Notes: a model not told the origin generated them from the letters alone. Counted from the stretch's first letter, positions 1-7,410 are shown. The stretch is 64,000 nucleotides of DNA from an uncultured Eubacteriales bacterium (GCA_900313925.1 OMTF01000012.1:1-64000), one strand, 5' to 3'. A program made the numbers and translations.

Positions 1-261
1 TCCGAAACGAGAGAGGTCTTTGGTGCAGACGGTGTTGACTTTACCGGCTTCAATATCCTCGATCATCCTCTGGAAGGCAGGTCTGTTGAAGTTGGTACCG
101 GAATAACCGTCATCGATATATTCGTCAACGATACGGAATCCGTTTTCTTCAGCGAACTGTCTTAAGATCATTCTTTGCGTTTCAATGCTTACACTATCAC
201 CGTAACTTTCATCGTCACGGCTAAGTCTCATGAATAATGCGGTATTGTTTGGCTGTTTCAA
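1..261 (-). CDS. Large serine recombinase of a mobile element, N-terminal part (runs off left edge)
   Basis: Reading leftward from a TTG codon at 261 gives 87 codons open to the window edge. The start is set by AAGGAGG ending nine bases upstream; no ATG lies nearer. The protein has the resolvase N-terminal catalytic domain. RLSRDDE carries the presumed nucleophilic Ser at residue 14, followed by the conserved stretches DDGYSGTNFNRP and KDLSRFG. These are typical of the large serine recombinases (TnpX/Tn4451 and Tn5397 type) that excise and integrate clostridial mobilizable elements through a covalent Ser-DNA intermediate. The C-terminal DNA-binding part lies outside the window. It lies on the same strand as the mobC operon. 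Confidence 0.9.
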   Translation of the reverse strand, partial: MKQPNNTALFMRLSRDDESYGDSVSIETQRMILRQFAEENGFRIVDEYIDDGYSGTNFNRPAFQRMIEDIEAGKVNTVCTKDLSRFG

Positions 262-362
262 TTATGATTTCCTCCTTTGCTTGAAAAACAACCCACGCTT
301 ACAATACTTCACCTATTATTTTAAGTAAGCGTGAGTTCTCATTCAATCTATCTGAGTAAATT

Positions 363-629
363 TCACATTTTGCGGTTTTCACGGATGATGTTTTCTTCCA
401 TCAGTGTGCTCATATCCTTGCCGGAATCTTTGAAATGTTCCTTCACTTTTATGGCAGTATCTCCCATTAACAGAAGAGTGAAATCTTCAGCGACGAGATA
501 CATGTTCACAGGCTTCATATTTTTCTTTTCAAGGCAATCTCTTCCCATGAATTTATCCGGTAGTTTTTCTTCCGGGAAGTAACAGGAATTCAGATCGACG
601 GTTTTGTTATCGGCAATTGTTTTCTTCAA
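363..629 (-). CDS. Small mobile-element protein of unknown function
   Basis: This open frame of about 88 residues lies between mobC and the recombinase on the same strand. A GTG at 647 overlaps the mobC stop but has no ribosome binding site. A TTG at 629 sits seven bases after AAGGAGG and is the better start. The sequence is hydrophilic, with the segment NMYLVAEDFTLLLMGDTAIKVKEHF, shown here only as position about 47-71, and no signal peptide or membrane segment. I recognise no family. Short proteins of this size are common between mobilization and recombinase genes of clostridial elements. Confidence 0.6.
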   Translation of the reverse strand: MKKTIADNKTVDLNSCYFPEEKLPDKFMGRDCLEKKNMKPVNMYLVAEDFTLLLMGDTAIKVKEHFKDSGKDMSTLMEENIIRENRKM

Positions 630-643
630 ATATTCATCCTCCT

Positions 644-1036
644 TCACTTCTTCGTATTTATTGATTGATATTCTTTCTCTGCGGCTGCATCTAATCTCAT
701 CAGAGAATCGTGCATATGACTGGCAATGTCTTTCAATTGTTTCGCTAACGGATTTGTCAGCACTCCACCTTGGTTAAGATATCTTGCGATCTGGTTGAGA
801 TTGTTTCCAACTTTATTGATCTTATGGAGTTCTTCAATCAATTCTCTGTCATCATGGATGACGATCGGATAGATCGGTATTTTTCTGTGCAACAATAATC
901 TTCGGATATATTCCGATACAGATAATTGAGATAGTTCACATTCCTTCTTTAGAACAACATATTCATCTTCTGTAAGACGTATCGTTATCCTGTGCTTCTT
1001 TGGTGGCGGTAATGTTTTCTTCTTTCTTCCTGACAT
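644..1036 (-). CDS. mobC: MobC-like relaxosome accessory protein
   Basis: The protein has 130 residues. A basic N-terminus (GRKKKTLPPPKK) is followed by a ribbon-helix-helix-like segment (ITIRLTEDEYVVLKKEC, then LSVSEYIRRLLL) and a helical C-terminal half containing INKVGNNLNQIARYLNQGG. That last motif is the signature of the bacterial mobilization protein family MobC, which binds oriT DNA and helps the relaxase nick it. The start has GGAAGTG upstream. It is followed, with overlap, by the small element gene and then the recombinase. No relaxase gene is visible in the window and may lie to the left. The direct repeats upstream are a plausible oriT or regulatory region. Confidence 0.85.
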   Translation of the reverse strand: MSGRKKKTLPPPKKHRITIRLTEDEYVVLKKECELSQLSVSEYIRRLLLHRKIPIYPIVIHDDRELIEELHKINKVGNNLNQIARYLNQGGVLTNPLAKQLKDIASHMHDSLMRLDAAAEKEYQSINTKK

Positions 1037-1063
1037 GAATAATCACTTCCTTTCATTCCATAT

Positions 1064-1402
1064 GTCCTCACTTATCAGTGGGGGTTAAAATCTTCATAGT
1101 TGTGCAGAATTTCTTCAAAGTCCCCTCATTAATCTTTAGTGGACAGAAATCGGTGAAGTTGAACACTTTTTCCTTCGACTTTTTCAGAAATTTCATATTT
1201 GACTGTTTTTCCATCAATATCCCCTCACTTATATGAAGGGGAAAGAAATTGGCTGCTTCTAACAGTTTTTCTGCAGATTTCTCAGAAAAGACTGATCCAA
1301 ACATCCTCTCAATTAAATGAAGGGGACAAAATTAGAACTTTTGGCTCAAAGAATCGACATTTTCTTTTTATGACGAACATCCCTTCACTTATATATAGGG
1401 GA
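1064..1402. repeat. Five imperfect palindromic direct repeats upstream of mobC
   Basis: Units begin near 1064, 1120, 1220, 1303 and 1380. Each resembles CCCCTCACTTATATGAAGGGG, a short dyad, and most are followed by a similar tail (about GGACAGAAATCGGAAGTT). Spacing is irregular, about 56-100 bp. Read on the minus strand, three units would encode PLxI(S/N)EG. Every unit ends in a GAGG/GAAGG box close to a possible ATG, as if it carried a ribosome binding site for a mini-ORF. Their position just upstream of mobC suggests oriT or a regulatory array, or a decayed repeat-coding region. The function is unknown. Confidence 0.7.
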
Positions 1403-1434
1403 CGGAAAATATCGAAGTTGTGCATCATAAACGC

Positions 1435-1465
1435 AAAAAATCCGCAATCATTTAAGACTGCGGAT
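1435..1465 (-). terminator. Intrinsic terminator, leftward
   Basis: On the minus strand the stem ATCCGCA / TGCGGAT with a 12-base loop is followed directly by a run of T. It would stop transcripts entering the mobC region from the right, and so separates the cysteine operon from the mobility genes. Confidence 0.65.
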
Positions 1466-1803
1466 CTAATCCCTTTATGTAATAAAGACTGTGAATATAA
1501 TGAGCTGAATAGCTTCAGCAATTGTAAGAGGGTTTGGGGAAACGTTATCCCCAACAAGTGCCTGTCTGTATAATTCATGAAAATGAATTTCTGTCAGACA
1601 AGGCGAATCTTGCTCTGAAAAGCGGATAGAATTTATAGCCAATAAAAGAAGCTGCTCTTCACCCTCTGATAAAACTCACACCAGAAGAGGAAGAAGCAGC
1701 CAAAGAAATGATTCATAGTATGCTTGCTGAGGCTGTCTTCAAAAAAGCCGAGATAGTTCCATATCAAACTTCATGCCAAAATATTCAAAGCGATTTGATC
1801 TAA
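1466..1803 (+). other. Intergenic stretch with a possible decayed coding fragment
   Basis: No intact gene. On the plus strand, bases about 1640-1802 read without a stop as an acidic helical peptide (LTPEEEEAAKEMIHSMLAEA) ending in TAA, but there is no start codon or ribosome binding site, and a stop lies just upstream. It looks like the 3' remnant of a gene. I cannot name the parent. Confidence 0.3.
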
Positions 1804-2949
1804 TCAATATTCGTCAAGAAAATTATGTTTAATACCATCTTTCTTATATGAAAGCACTGTGTCCAGGTTTATATTTTCTACACTCTTGAATATATTAGCT
1901 TCAATATAGGGGTTTTTCTTTTTTAGTTCAGCGATCAGCTTCTTTGTTTCCAATCTTTTCGACGATGTTGTTCCATCGGCATGGCAGGTAGTGCATGTAT
2001 CAGTAAAATGGCAGGCGCATTGAAGAAAATGAAGATCGTAATATTTTGCCCACGACTTTATATCATCCTCTCTAATAAAATACATCGGACGAATTAATTC
2101 CATTTTTTCAAAATTACTACTATGGAGTTTTGGCATCATCGTCTGGGTTTGACCTCCATACAGCATCCCCATCATGATCGTTTCTATGACATCATCATAA
2201 TGATGACCCAAAGCAATCTTATTGCAGCCAAGCTCTTTGGCCTTGTTGTAAAGATGCCCTCGTCTCATCCTGGCACAGATGTAGCAGGGATTTTTATCTA
2301 TTTTATCGACTGCGTCGAAGATCCTGGTATCAAATACGCTGATCGGGATCCCGAGTCTCTCCGCGTTGCTTTCGATAAGTTTTCTATTTTCGGGACTGTA
2401 ACCCGGATCCATGACCAGAAATGTCAGATCAAACGATACCTTATTATGGCGTTTAATTTCCTGAAACAGCTTTGCCATCAACATGGAATCTTTACCGCCG
2501 GATATGCATATGGCAATGTGGTCTCCCTCACTGATCAGCTGATAAGTTTTACAGGCTCTGGCAAAAGGTGAAAATAACTGTTTATGATATTTATGCTGAA
2601 TATCCTTTTCTATCTTTTCTTTTTCTGCATCATTTGCTTTCTTAGAAGAGATATAGCTGATGTAACCTCTGTATCCGTCTTTTAACGAAAAGCAATTTCT
2701 TAAAGAAAGGAAAGAAAGATCGCTCAATTGCTGAGTTTTTCTTCCAATCTGGCAATAAAAGATTAGTGTCTTATCTATGGGTATGGTATCGACTTTTTCC
2801 AGTTTATTGTTTTGTAAATCCTCCAGTTTAATATGTATCGCATCAGGTATCATCCCATAGGAAACAAGCACATCATCTCTGATATCAATAAGTCTGTACG
2901 TATTGTCCGGAAGTTTGTATACTTCTTCAATCGTTATTTCCTGCATCAT
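1804..2949 (-). CDS. Rhodanese domain fused to TtcA-like PP-loop ATPase
   Basis: The protein has 381 residues and two parts. Residues about 1-105 form a rhodanese fold with a candidate persulfide Cys66 in YCQIGRKTQ. The rest is an adenine-nucleotide alpha-hydrolase of the TtcA class, with ATP loop SGGKDS at 150-155, the Cys pair CYICARMRRG at 222-225, ALGHHYDD, and a Cys-rich segment near the C-terminus. TtcA 2-thiolates C32 of tRNA using an Fe-S cluster. A fused rhodanese would supply the sulfur. It is the last gene of the cysteine operon and overlaps the upstream gene by four bases. The tRNA target is inferred; another sulfur transfer is possible. Confidence 0.82.
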   Translation of the reverse strand: MMQEITIEEVYKLPDNTYRLIDIRDDVLVSYGMIPDAIHIKLEDLQNNKLEKVDTIPIDKTLIFYCQIGRKTQQLSDLSFLSLRNCFSLKDGYRGYISYISSKKANDAEKEKIEKDIQHKYHKQLFSPFARACKTYQLISEGDHIAICISGGKDSMLMAKLFQEIKRHNKVSFDLTFLVMDPGYSPENRKLIESNAERLGIPISVFDTRIFDAVDKIDKNPCYICARMRRGHLYNKAKELGCNKIALGHHYDDVIETIMMGMLYGGQTQTMMPKLHSSNFEKMELIRPMYFIREDDIKSWAKYYDLHFLQCACHFTDTCTTCHADGTTSSKRLETKKLIAELKKKNPYIEANIFKSVENINLDTVLSYKKDGIKHNFLDEY

Positions 2950-3629
2950 TCACCTATAATCTGCGGAATCAGTATCTTTCCGTTTCCGTTACAGAAACGA
3001 ACCGTGGTGTCTACGATTCTGTCAGCAGTCTCATACAGCAAATCATCAGATGTCTTTTCGTTTCCCTGGACGATATAGAAGATGTTCTTTGAATCCTCTG
3101 TCACCTTATCTTTTTCAACCTGCCTGATCTCTAACCAGCAGAGAATTTCGTTGTTGTCATCAATATAAGAATACTCTCCGGGTTTTACCGGCTTATCTTC
3201 TTCAGAACCGAGAGGTCTGAATTTCTCTGTTCCATCTGTCAATCGTAATGTGATGTTTCCACTCAATTTGTCGATATCATGTGCTCCCAGAGCCAGTTTT
3301 GATTCCATGGAAATAATATTATAGATATCAACTGCTTTATTGATTTCAAATAATCCCTGCTTTTTTATAAGCAGCTTTATCAGATTTTCCGAAGCGGGAA
3401 TATTCTTTCTTCTGGGAACATTTACTTTTTCATGCAGCGTATAGAATGCTTCTAATACCTCGTCCTGTTTTACATCAAAATCTTTATATTTCTCTAAAAG
3501 AACACCGACTTCATCTTTCCTCCATTGAAGATATTCATCGCTGATCGTTTTGTTGTCGATGCCATCGATTTCGACGCCAATGATCTTTACACCTAAATCA
3601 AGTACTTTCTGCTCAACATAAAATTCCAT
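2946..3629 (-). CDS. B3/4-domain protein (PheRS editing-domain homologue)
   Basis: The protein has 227 residues. The central and C-terminal parts match the free-standing B3/4 family: VNVPRRKNIPASENLIKLL at about 92-110, then SMESKLALGAHDIDKLSGNI, and a C-terminal segment FYIVQGNEKTSDDLLYETAD. B3/4 is the editing domain of bacterial phenylalanyl-tRNA synthetase. Free-standing copies are usually annotated without function, but could hydrolyse mischarged tRNA. The gene sits between the thioredoxin-like lipoprotein and the TtcA-like gene and overlaps the latter by four bases, which implies translational coupling. Its presence in a cysteine operon suggests a role tied to amino acid or tRNA quality, which is inference. 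Confidence 0.78.
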   Translation of the reverse strand: MEFYVEQKVLDLGVKIIGVEIDGIDNKTISDEYLQWRKDEVGVLLEKYKDFDVKQDEVLEAFYTLHEKVNVPRRKNIPASENLIKLLIKKQGLFEINKAVDIYNIISMESKLALGAHDIDKLSGNITLRLTDGTEKFRPLGSEEDKPVKPGEYSYIDDNNEILCWLEIRQVEKDKVTEDSKNIFYIVQGNEKTSDDLLYETADRIVDTTVRFCNGNGKILIPQIIGE

Positions 3630-3651
3630 TATTACTAATCATCTCCTGTCT

Positions 3652-4386
3652 CTATTTTAGTGCGAAGAACTCTTCAAAGATCGCTTCTTCATCTTTCAAT
3701 ATTTCTTCGCTTAAATTCTGATATGAATCACTTTGTTTGTCAGAGATCCCGGTGACCAGTGATCTTATTTCTCCGTCTTTGATATAGACAAAATTCGGAG
3801 CATAAATCCTTTTTTCACCAACTTCTATCGTTTGTCCGTCAACGTTCAAGGTATAATCACTGAGATAATCCTTCCAGTAATCTAAAAGCTGATAATATGC
3901 ATCAGAGGCAACAGTGTCCATAACAAGGGATCCATCTTCATAGACGAATTTATCTCTCAATATTTCGTTCCCCTCGTCATCCCAGATCTTAAGATAATAG
4001 ATTTTATCAACAGCATTATCTTTGGCCACTTCAATCGCCTTTTCGATCACGCTTCTGCACCACGGACATTTTTCATCACCAATATAGACATAAAACTTTT
4101 CGTTGTTCTCAATCATTCTGACAATATCTTCAGGGCTCATCTTGACCAAAGCATGATCTTCAGGTAAATGCACGGTTCTATATTCCTTACCGGAAGAATT
4201 TGTTTTCCCATTGTAGTATTCATACGCTTCTTTGATCGTCATATTTGATACTCCTGCTTCAATAGTATTTTCACACTCAGAAAAAATGTCACATCCCGAT
4301 ATGGTTTTCTCTTCTTCCTTATTGTTGACTGAGCACCCACACAAAACAAATAATATCGCAGCAGAACAAATCAACCGTTTATTCAT
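3652..4386 (-). CDS. Thioredoxin-like lipoprotein
   Basis: The start is taken at the ATG at 4386, since only there does the protein begin with a typical lipoprotein signal: MNKR, a hydrophobic core, then LCGC with the lipidated Cys at residue 18. A longer upstream frame overlaps the preceding gene. The mature part holds a thioredoxin-like CPWC at 107-110 within FYVYIGDEKCPWCRSVIEKA. It is thus likely an extracytoplasmic thiol-disulfide protein anchored to the membrane. It overlaps the ECF S-component gene by eight bases. In this operon it may reduce an extracellular disulfide such as cystine, which is inference from context. Confidence 0.8.
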   Translation of the reverse strand: MNKRLICSAAILFVLCGCSVNNKEEEKTISGCDIFSECENTIEAGVSNMTIKEAYEYYNGKTNSSGKEYRTVHLPEDHALVKMSPEDIVRMIENNEKFYVYIGDEKCPWCRSVIEKAIEVAKDNAVDKIYYLKIWDDEGNEILRDKFVYEDGSLVMDTVASDAYYQLLDYWKDYLSDYTLNVDGQTIEVGEKRIYAPNFVYIKDGEIRSLVTGISDKQSDSYQNLSEEILKDEEAIFEEFFALK

Positions 4387-4954
4387 GATGCGGTATCCTC
4401 GGCAAAAAGTTTTTATATAAAGCCAAATATAAGATGACCGATACAAAGACACAGGCAACTGCGTTTATGGCGGTAGCTCCAGCTGCCCAGGCTGCAATGA
4501 TTTTTGCTGCCTCTTGCGGGATACCCAAAATATAATTTCGATACAGATAGCCGATGATCGGATCAGCCACAACATTAAAGCCTAGTCCGGCGATCGCAGA
4601 GGTCGCAGCTGCCATAATGATGTCCTTACGATCCGTTTTTTCCTGTAATTTCAGTTGCTGGGCTACCTTACCGGCAATGAATCCAATCAAAAACTTTAGC
4701 AGGAATGTCTTTGGTGCCGATGTGATGTATCTTGGATCCAGGACATCCGCGATGGTCAGTCCAATCGCTCCCGAAAGCCCACCATAGAGGGGTCCTAAAA
4801 ACCAGGCTGACAGTACAACAATCGCATTCGCAATATGGATTGCTGTTGAAGTTCCAGCCGTGACCGGAATCGTGATCTTTCCATAAGCAAAAGCCACATA
4901 ATTGATGACCGTAAACATGGCTGTATATGCCAATAACTTTGTTTTTTTATTCAT
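4379..4954 (-). CDS. ECF transporter S component (substrate-binding membrane subunit)
   Basis: The protein has 191 residues and about five to six hydrophobic segments. It has the pattern of energy-coupling-factor S subunits: MNKKTKLLAYTAMFTVI at the start, then IANAIVVLSAWFLGPLYGG and the conserved SGAIGLTIADVLDP. S subunits bind a vitamin or metabolite and dock on the shared EcfAAT module, none of which is in the window. Lying directly after cysE and overlapping the thioredoxin-like lipoprotein gene, it probably serves sulfur metabolism, perhaps uptake of cysteine, cystine or a related thiol. The substrate cannot be read from the sequence. Confidence 0.8.
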   Translation of the reverse strand: MNKKTKLLAYTAMFTVINYVAFAYGKITIPVTAGTSTAIHIANAIVVLSAWFLGPLYGGLSGAIGLTIADVLDPRYITSAPKTFLLKFLIGFIAGKVAQQLKLQEKTDRKDIIMAAATSAIAGLGFNVVADPIIGYLYRNYILGIPQEAAKIIAAWAAGATAINAVACVFVSVILYLALYKNFLPRIPHHE

Positions 4955-4977
4955 CGTATATTCCCCCCGAAGAAAGC

Positions 4978-5745
4978 TTAGCTTTCTTTCACTAACGATT
5001 CCGTAATCAGAGAATTTGCTTTGATAACAGAATAATCTTCTATGTAAGTATCTCCACCGAATATTGACGCATTTGAGTAAATGACAACATGGTTCCCGAT
5101 ATTAGGATGACGTTTCCCACCCTTGATAAGTTTTCCCTGCTGATCTTCATAGAATTTCTTTACTCCCAAAGTGACCCCATGATATATACGTACATGATTA
5201 CCGATCACAGCAGTTTCACCGATTATAATTCCGGTCCCATGATCTATGCAGAAATATTCACCGATCTGAGCTCCGGGATGTATATCAATCCCTGTATGTT
5301 CATGCGCATATTCAGAGATAATCCTTGGAATTACAGGAACATTCATACTGTACAGTTCATGAGCTACTCTGTGACACAAGATAGCCAGAAATCCAGGAAA
5401 TGAAAGAATGATTTCTGTTTTTGTATGTACGGAAGGATCACCGTCATAGATTGCTTGAATGTCCCTATTCAGTGCATCCTGAATAAAGGGCAATCTATCG
5501 ATTAATGAATCTGTAATCTGTTTGTATTTTTTTCTTTCTACTTTTCTGATCTCGCCACTGATATTCTTTTCTATCAAATCAAGAAGATCAGCCGGTTCTA
5601 ATTCGTTTGTATAATAATCCGGGTATAAAAGTGAACGGATCTGCAGAACAACAGAGATGATCCTGTCTTTATTAATGGCAGGATCATTCTCTGGTATTAT
5701 CCTATGGCAGTTTAGCTTATCAAGAATTTCTTCACGCTTGTTCAT
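4978..5745 (-). CDS. cysE: Serine O-acetyltransferase
   Basis: The enzyme makes O-acetylserine from serine and acetyl-CoA, the first step of cysteine synthesis. The 255-residue protein has an N-terminal helical part and a C-terminal left-handed beta helix of hexapeptide repeats. Catalytic His169 lies in DHGTG, preceded by HPGAQIGEYFCI and followed by GETAVIGNHVRIYHGVTLG. The length and N-terminal part fit the EpsC-type enzymes of Gram-positives and Bacteroidota. The gene overlaps the end of cysK by four bases, so the pair is translationally coupled, and both are under the leader-peptide attenuator. Confidence 0.95.
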   Translation of the reverse strand: MNKREEILDKLNCHRIIPENDPAINKDRIISVVLQIRSLLYPDYYTNELEPADLLDLIEKNISGEIRKVERKKYKQITDSLIDRLPFIQDALNRDIQAIYDGDPSVHTKTEIILSFPGFLAILCHRVAHELYSMNVPVIPRIISEYAHEHTGIDIHPGAQIGEYFCIDHGTGIIIGETAVIGNHVRIYHGVTLGVKKFYEDQQGKLIKGGKRHPNIGNHVVIYSNASIFGGDTYIEDYSVIKANSLITESLVKES

Positions 5746-6677
5746 TCGTCTCCAAACAGTGCAGTGGAAAGATATCTGTCACCGGAATCAGGCAGGATGA
5801 TCACGATATTTTTGCCTTTGTTTTCGGGGCGTTTGGCCAGTTCGATGCCTGCCCAGACTGCCGCACCAGCTGATATGCCGACTAAAACACCTTCTTTCTT
5901 ACCAAACAATGCACCGGTAGCTAATGCGTCCTCATTGGTAACACGAATAATTTCATCATAGATGGATGTATCCAAAACATTTGCAACAAACCCGGGTCCG
6001 ATGCCCTGGATCTTATGAGTGCCCGGCTGTCCTCCGGATAAGACAGGTGAAGCATCCGGTTCTACAGCCACGATATACAGATCATCTTTTTTCTCTTTCA
6101 AATATTTTCCTGCTCCGGTAATAGTGCCACCTGTTCCTACACCAGAAACCAGAATATCTATATTTCCATCGGTATCATTCCAGATTTCCGGTCCGGTTGT
6201 TTCATAATGAGCTTTCCAGTTGGCAGGATTATCAAATTGTGAAGGTATGAATGAATTCGGGATTTCTTTAGCTAGTTCTTCTGCTTTGGCGATGGCTCCT
6301 TTCATTCCTTTAGAACCTTCCGATAATATAATCTCTGCACCATATGCCTTGATCAGTTTTCTTCTTTCGATGGAGAATGTTTCCGGCATGACAATAATGA
6401 CTCTATATCCTTTGGAGGTACCGACAGAAGCTAATCCGATACCGGTATTACCAGAAGTCGGTTCAATGATGACAGATCCTTCTTTTAATATTCCTTTTTC
6501 TTCGGCATCTTCTATCATAGATTTTGCGATACGGTCTTTGACCGATCCTGTTACATTGAAATATTCCAGTTTCCCAATCAACTTAGCTTTAAGATCAAAT
6601 TCTTTTTCGATATGTGTAAGTTCATATAATGGTGTATTGCCGATAAGTTCAGTTGCGTTAGTTTTAATATTTAACAT
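5742..6677 (-). CDS. cysK: Cysteine synthase (O-acetylserine sulfhydrylase)
   Basis: A PLP enzyme that converts O-acetylserine and sulfide to cysteine. The 311 residues include the PLP lysine at about 47 in TGSVKDRIAK, the substrate loop EPTSGNTGIG at about 72-81, the PLP-phosphate loop GVGTGGTITG, and the C-terminal serine-containing PDSGDRYLST. The start ATG follows GAAGGAAAACAC. It is the first gene of a six-gene leftward operon. About 40 bases upstream stands an intrinsic terminator that belongs to a cysteine-codon attenuator. The lower G+C relative to genes right of 7.5 kb supports acquisition with the mobile element. Confidence 0.96.
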   Translation of the reverse strand: MLNIKTNATELIGNTPLYELTHIEKEFDLKAKLIGKLEYFNVTGSVKDRIAKSMIEDAEEKGILKEGSVIIEPTSGNTGIGLASVGTSKGYRVIIVMPETFSIERRKLIKAYGAEIILSEGSKGMKGAIAKAEELAKEIPNSFIPSQFDNPANWKAHYETTGPEIWNDTDGNIDILVSGVGTGGTITGAGKYLKEKKDDLYIVAVEPDASPVLSGGQPGTHKIQGIGPGFVANVLDTSIYDEIIRVTNEDALATGALFGKKEGVLVGISAGAAVWAGIELAKRPENKGKNIVIILPDSGDRYLSTALFGDE

Positions 6678-6710
6678 GTGTTTTCCTTCTTTCTTTTCTT
6701 GTTAAGACGA

Positions 6711-6741
6711 CAAATAAAAATCCGGGATTATACTCCCGGAT
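6711..6741 (-). terminator. Attenuator terminator of the cysK operon
   Basis: On the minus strand, ATCCGGGA (6741-6734), a 6-base loop and TCCCGGAT (6727-6720) form a perfect 8-bp stem followed by TTTTTATTT. It lies between the leader peptide and cysK. Its 5' arm can pair instead with CCCGGAT inside the leader ORF (6826-6820), which would remove the terminator. Confidence 0.9.
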
Positions 6742-6797
6742 AAATGCCTATCTATGTATGGATGTTACAATGAATTAACATCGATGAGATTGTTGCA

Positions 6798-6875
6798 TCA
6801 AAACAATCCCAGACGGCATATCCGGGTATATTGTTTCATACAACAACACATCATGCTCTGTTTGTAAGATGTCAT
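6798..6875 (-). CDS. Cysteine-rich leader peptide of the cysK operon (25 residues)
   Basis: ATG at 6875, stop TGA at 6800-6798, with AAAGGAG eight bases upstream of the ATG. Residues 8-13 read Met-Met-Cys-Cys-Cys-Met, all three Cys codons being TGT, and Cys20 is a fourth. The ORF is too short for ordinary gene finding, but its ribosome binding site, Cys run and position between a promoter and a terminator mark it as a regulatory uORF. Its translation, not its product, is the likely function: it senses charged tRNA-Cys. Confidence 0.85.
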   Translation of the reverse strand: MTSYKQSMMCCCMKQYTRICRLGLF

Positions 6876-6910
6876 ATCCCGTACTCCTTTCGCCGCCTTA
6901 ATTTACAATT

Positions 6911-6939
6911 AGTTTACATCTTATGAAAACTAATTTCAA
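6911..6939 (-). promoter_or_regulatory. Promoter of the cysK operon with an internal dyad
   Basis: On the minus strand -35 TTGAAA (6939-6934), a 17-base spacer and -10 TAAACT (6916-6911). A 7-bp inverted repeat TTAGTTT / AAACTAA spans the spacer and the -10 box. This could be an operator for a repressor, giving a second control layer besides attenuation. Confidence 0.7.
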
Positions 6940-6941
6940 GA

Positions 6942-7410
6942 ATAATGAATATATTTTCATTAAGCTTGTTTATTCGATTTTGTTATTCTGAACGCCCTGT
7001 CGTTTCCTTTTTTTGAAACGTTATCTTTTAAATCAGATCATTATAAGGCGTATGCTTATATGATCCATTCATCTACAATGTCTGATCCGTTAAAGAATTA
7101 AAGAAATAATTACAAACAGATTGATGAAGTTCCCAGATTGCAAATCGGTGATCGATATAACACTAAATCTACATTGCAATAAAAAGGCATAGATACCAGT
7201 CATCTTTGACCAAGTACCTGTGCCTTTTTCATTAGCCTAAATCAATATTATGAGATTCTCATTTCTCAGGTTTTGTTATATTCTGCCAATCAGTATAATC
7301 TTCCTATTTAAGTCTCCTTCAATATATTCTAAACAATTATCTGGCTGTATGACTTGTGATGAAGTGACTGTAAGCGTGGATTATATGAGCTTCTTTAACT
7401 GTGAAATAAC
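6942..7410. other. Non-coding right end of the mobile element
   Basis: About 470 bases of A+T-rich DNA between the cysK promoter and the broken XRE gene, with no supported gene. It holds a long hairpin at 7181-7229 and presumably the terminal recombination site of the element at its right edge. Confidence 0.5.
7181..7229. terminator. Bidirectional terminator-like hairpin
   Basis: AAAAAGGCA at 7181-7189 pairs with TGCCTTTTT at 7221-7229, and AGATAC/GTACCT extends the stem imperfectly. It has T runs on both strands. It may insulate the operon promoter from chromosomal transcription reaching the element end. Confidence 0.6.

Larger units (their letters stand above)
6711..6904 (-). promoter_or_regulatory. 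Cysteine-responsive ribosome-mediated attenuator leader
   Basis: Transcription should begin near 6904. The leader holds a peptide with three tandem Cys codons and a set of competing pairings. Pairing A joins AAACAAT plus CCC (6836-6824) to GGGATTGTTT (6810-6801). Pairing B joins CCCGGAT (6826-6820) to ATCCGGG (6741-6735) and acts as antiterminator. Pairing C joins GATTGTT (6808-6802) to AACAATC (6794-6788). The last structure is the terminator. A ribosome stalled on the Cys codons (6848-6840) would cover the 5' arm of A, free CCCGGAT to form B, and allow read-through. Without stalling, A forms and the terminator stands. The mechanism is inferred from the sequence. Confidence 0.82.

Noticed and set aside
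1064-1402. CRISPR array
   Set aside because: The repeats are imperfect, short dyads with irregular spacing and related rather than unique spacers; no cas genes.
6711-6904. T-box or S-box riboswitch upstream of cysK
   Set aside because: No T-box sequence (GGTGGCACCGCG type) or SAM-box core is present. The leader peptide with competing hairpins explains the region better.
7001-7020. Hairpin CGTTTC/GAAACG as terminator or operator
   Set aside because: Only 6 bp with an 8-base T-rich loop, far upstream of the promoter; no clear role.
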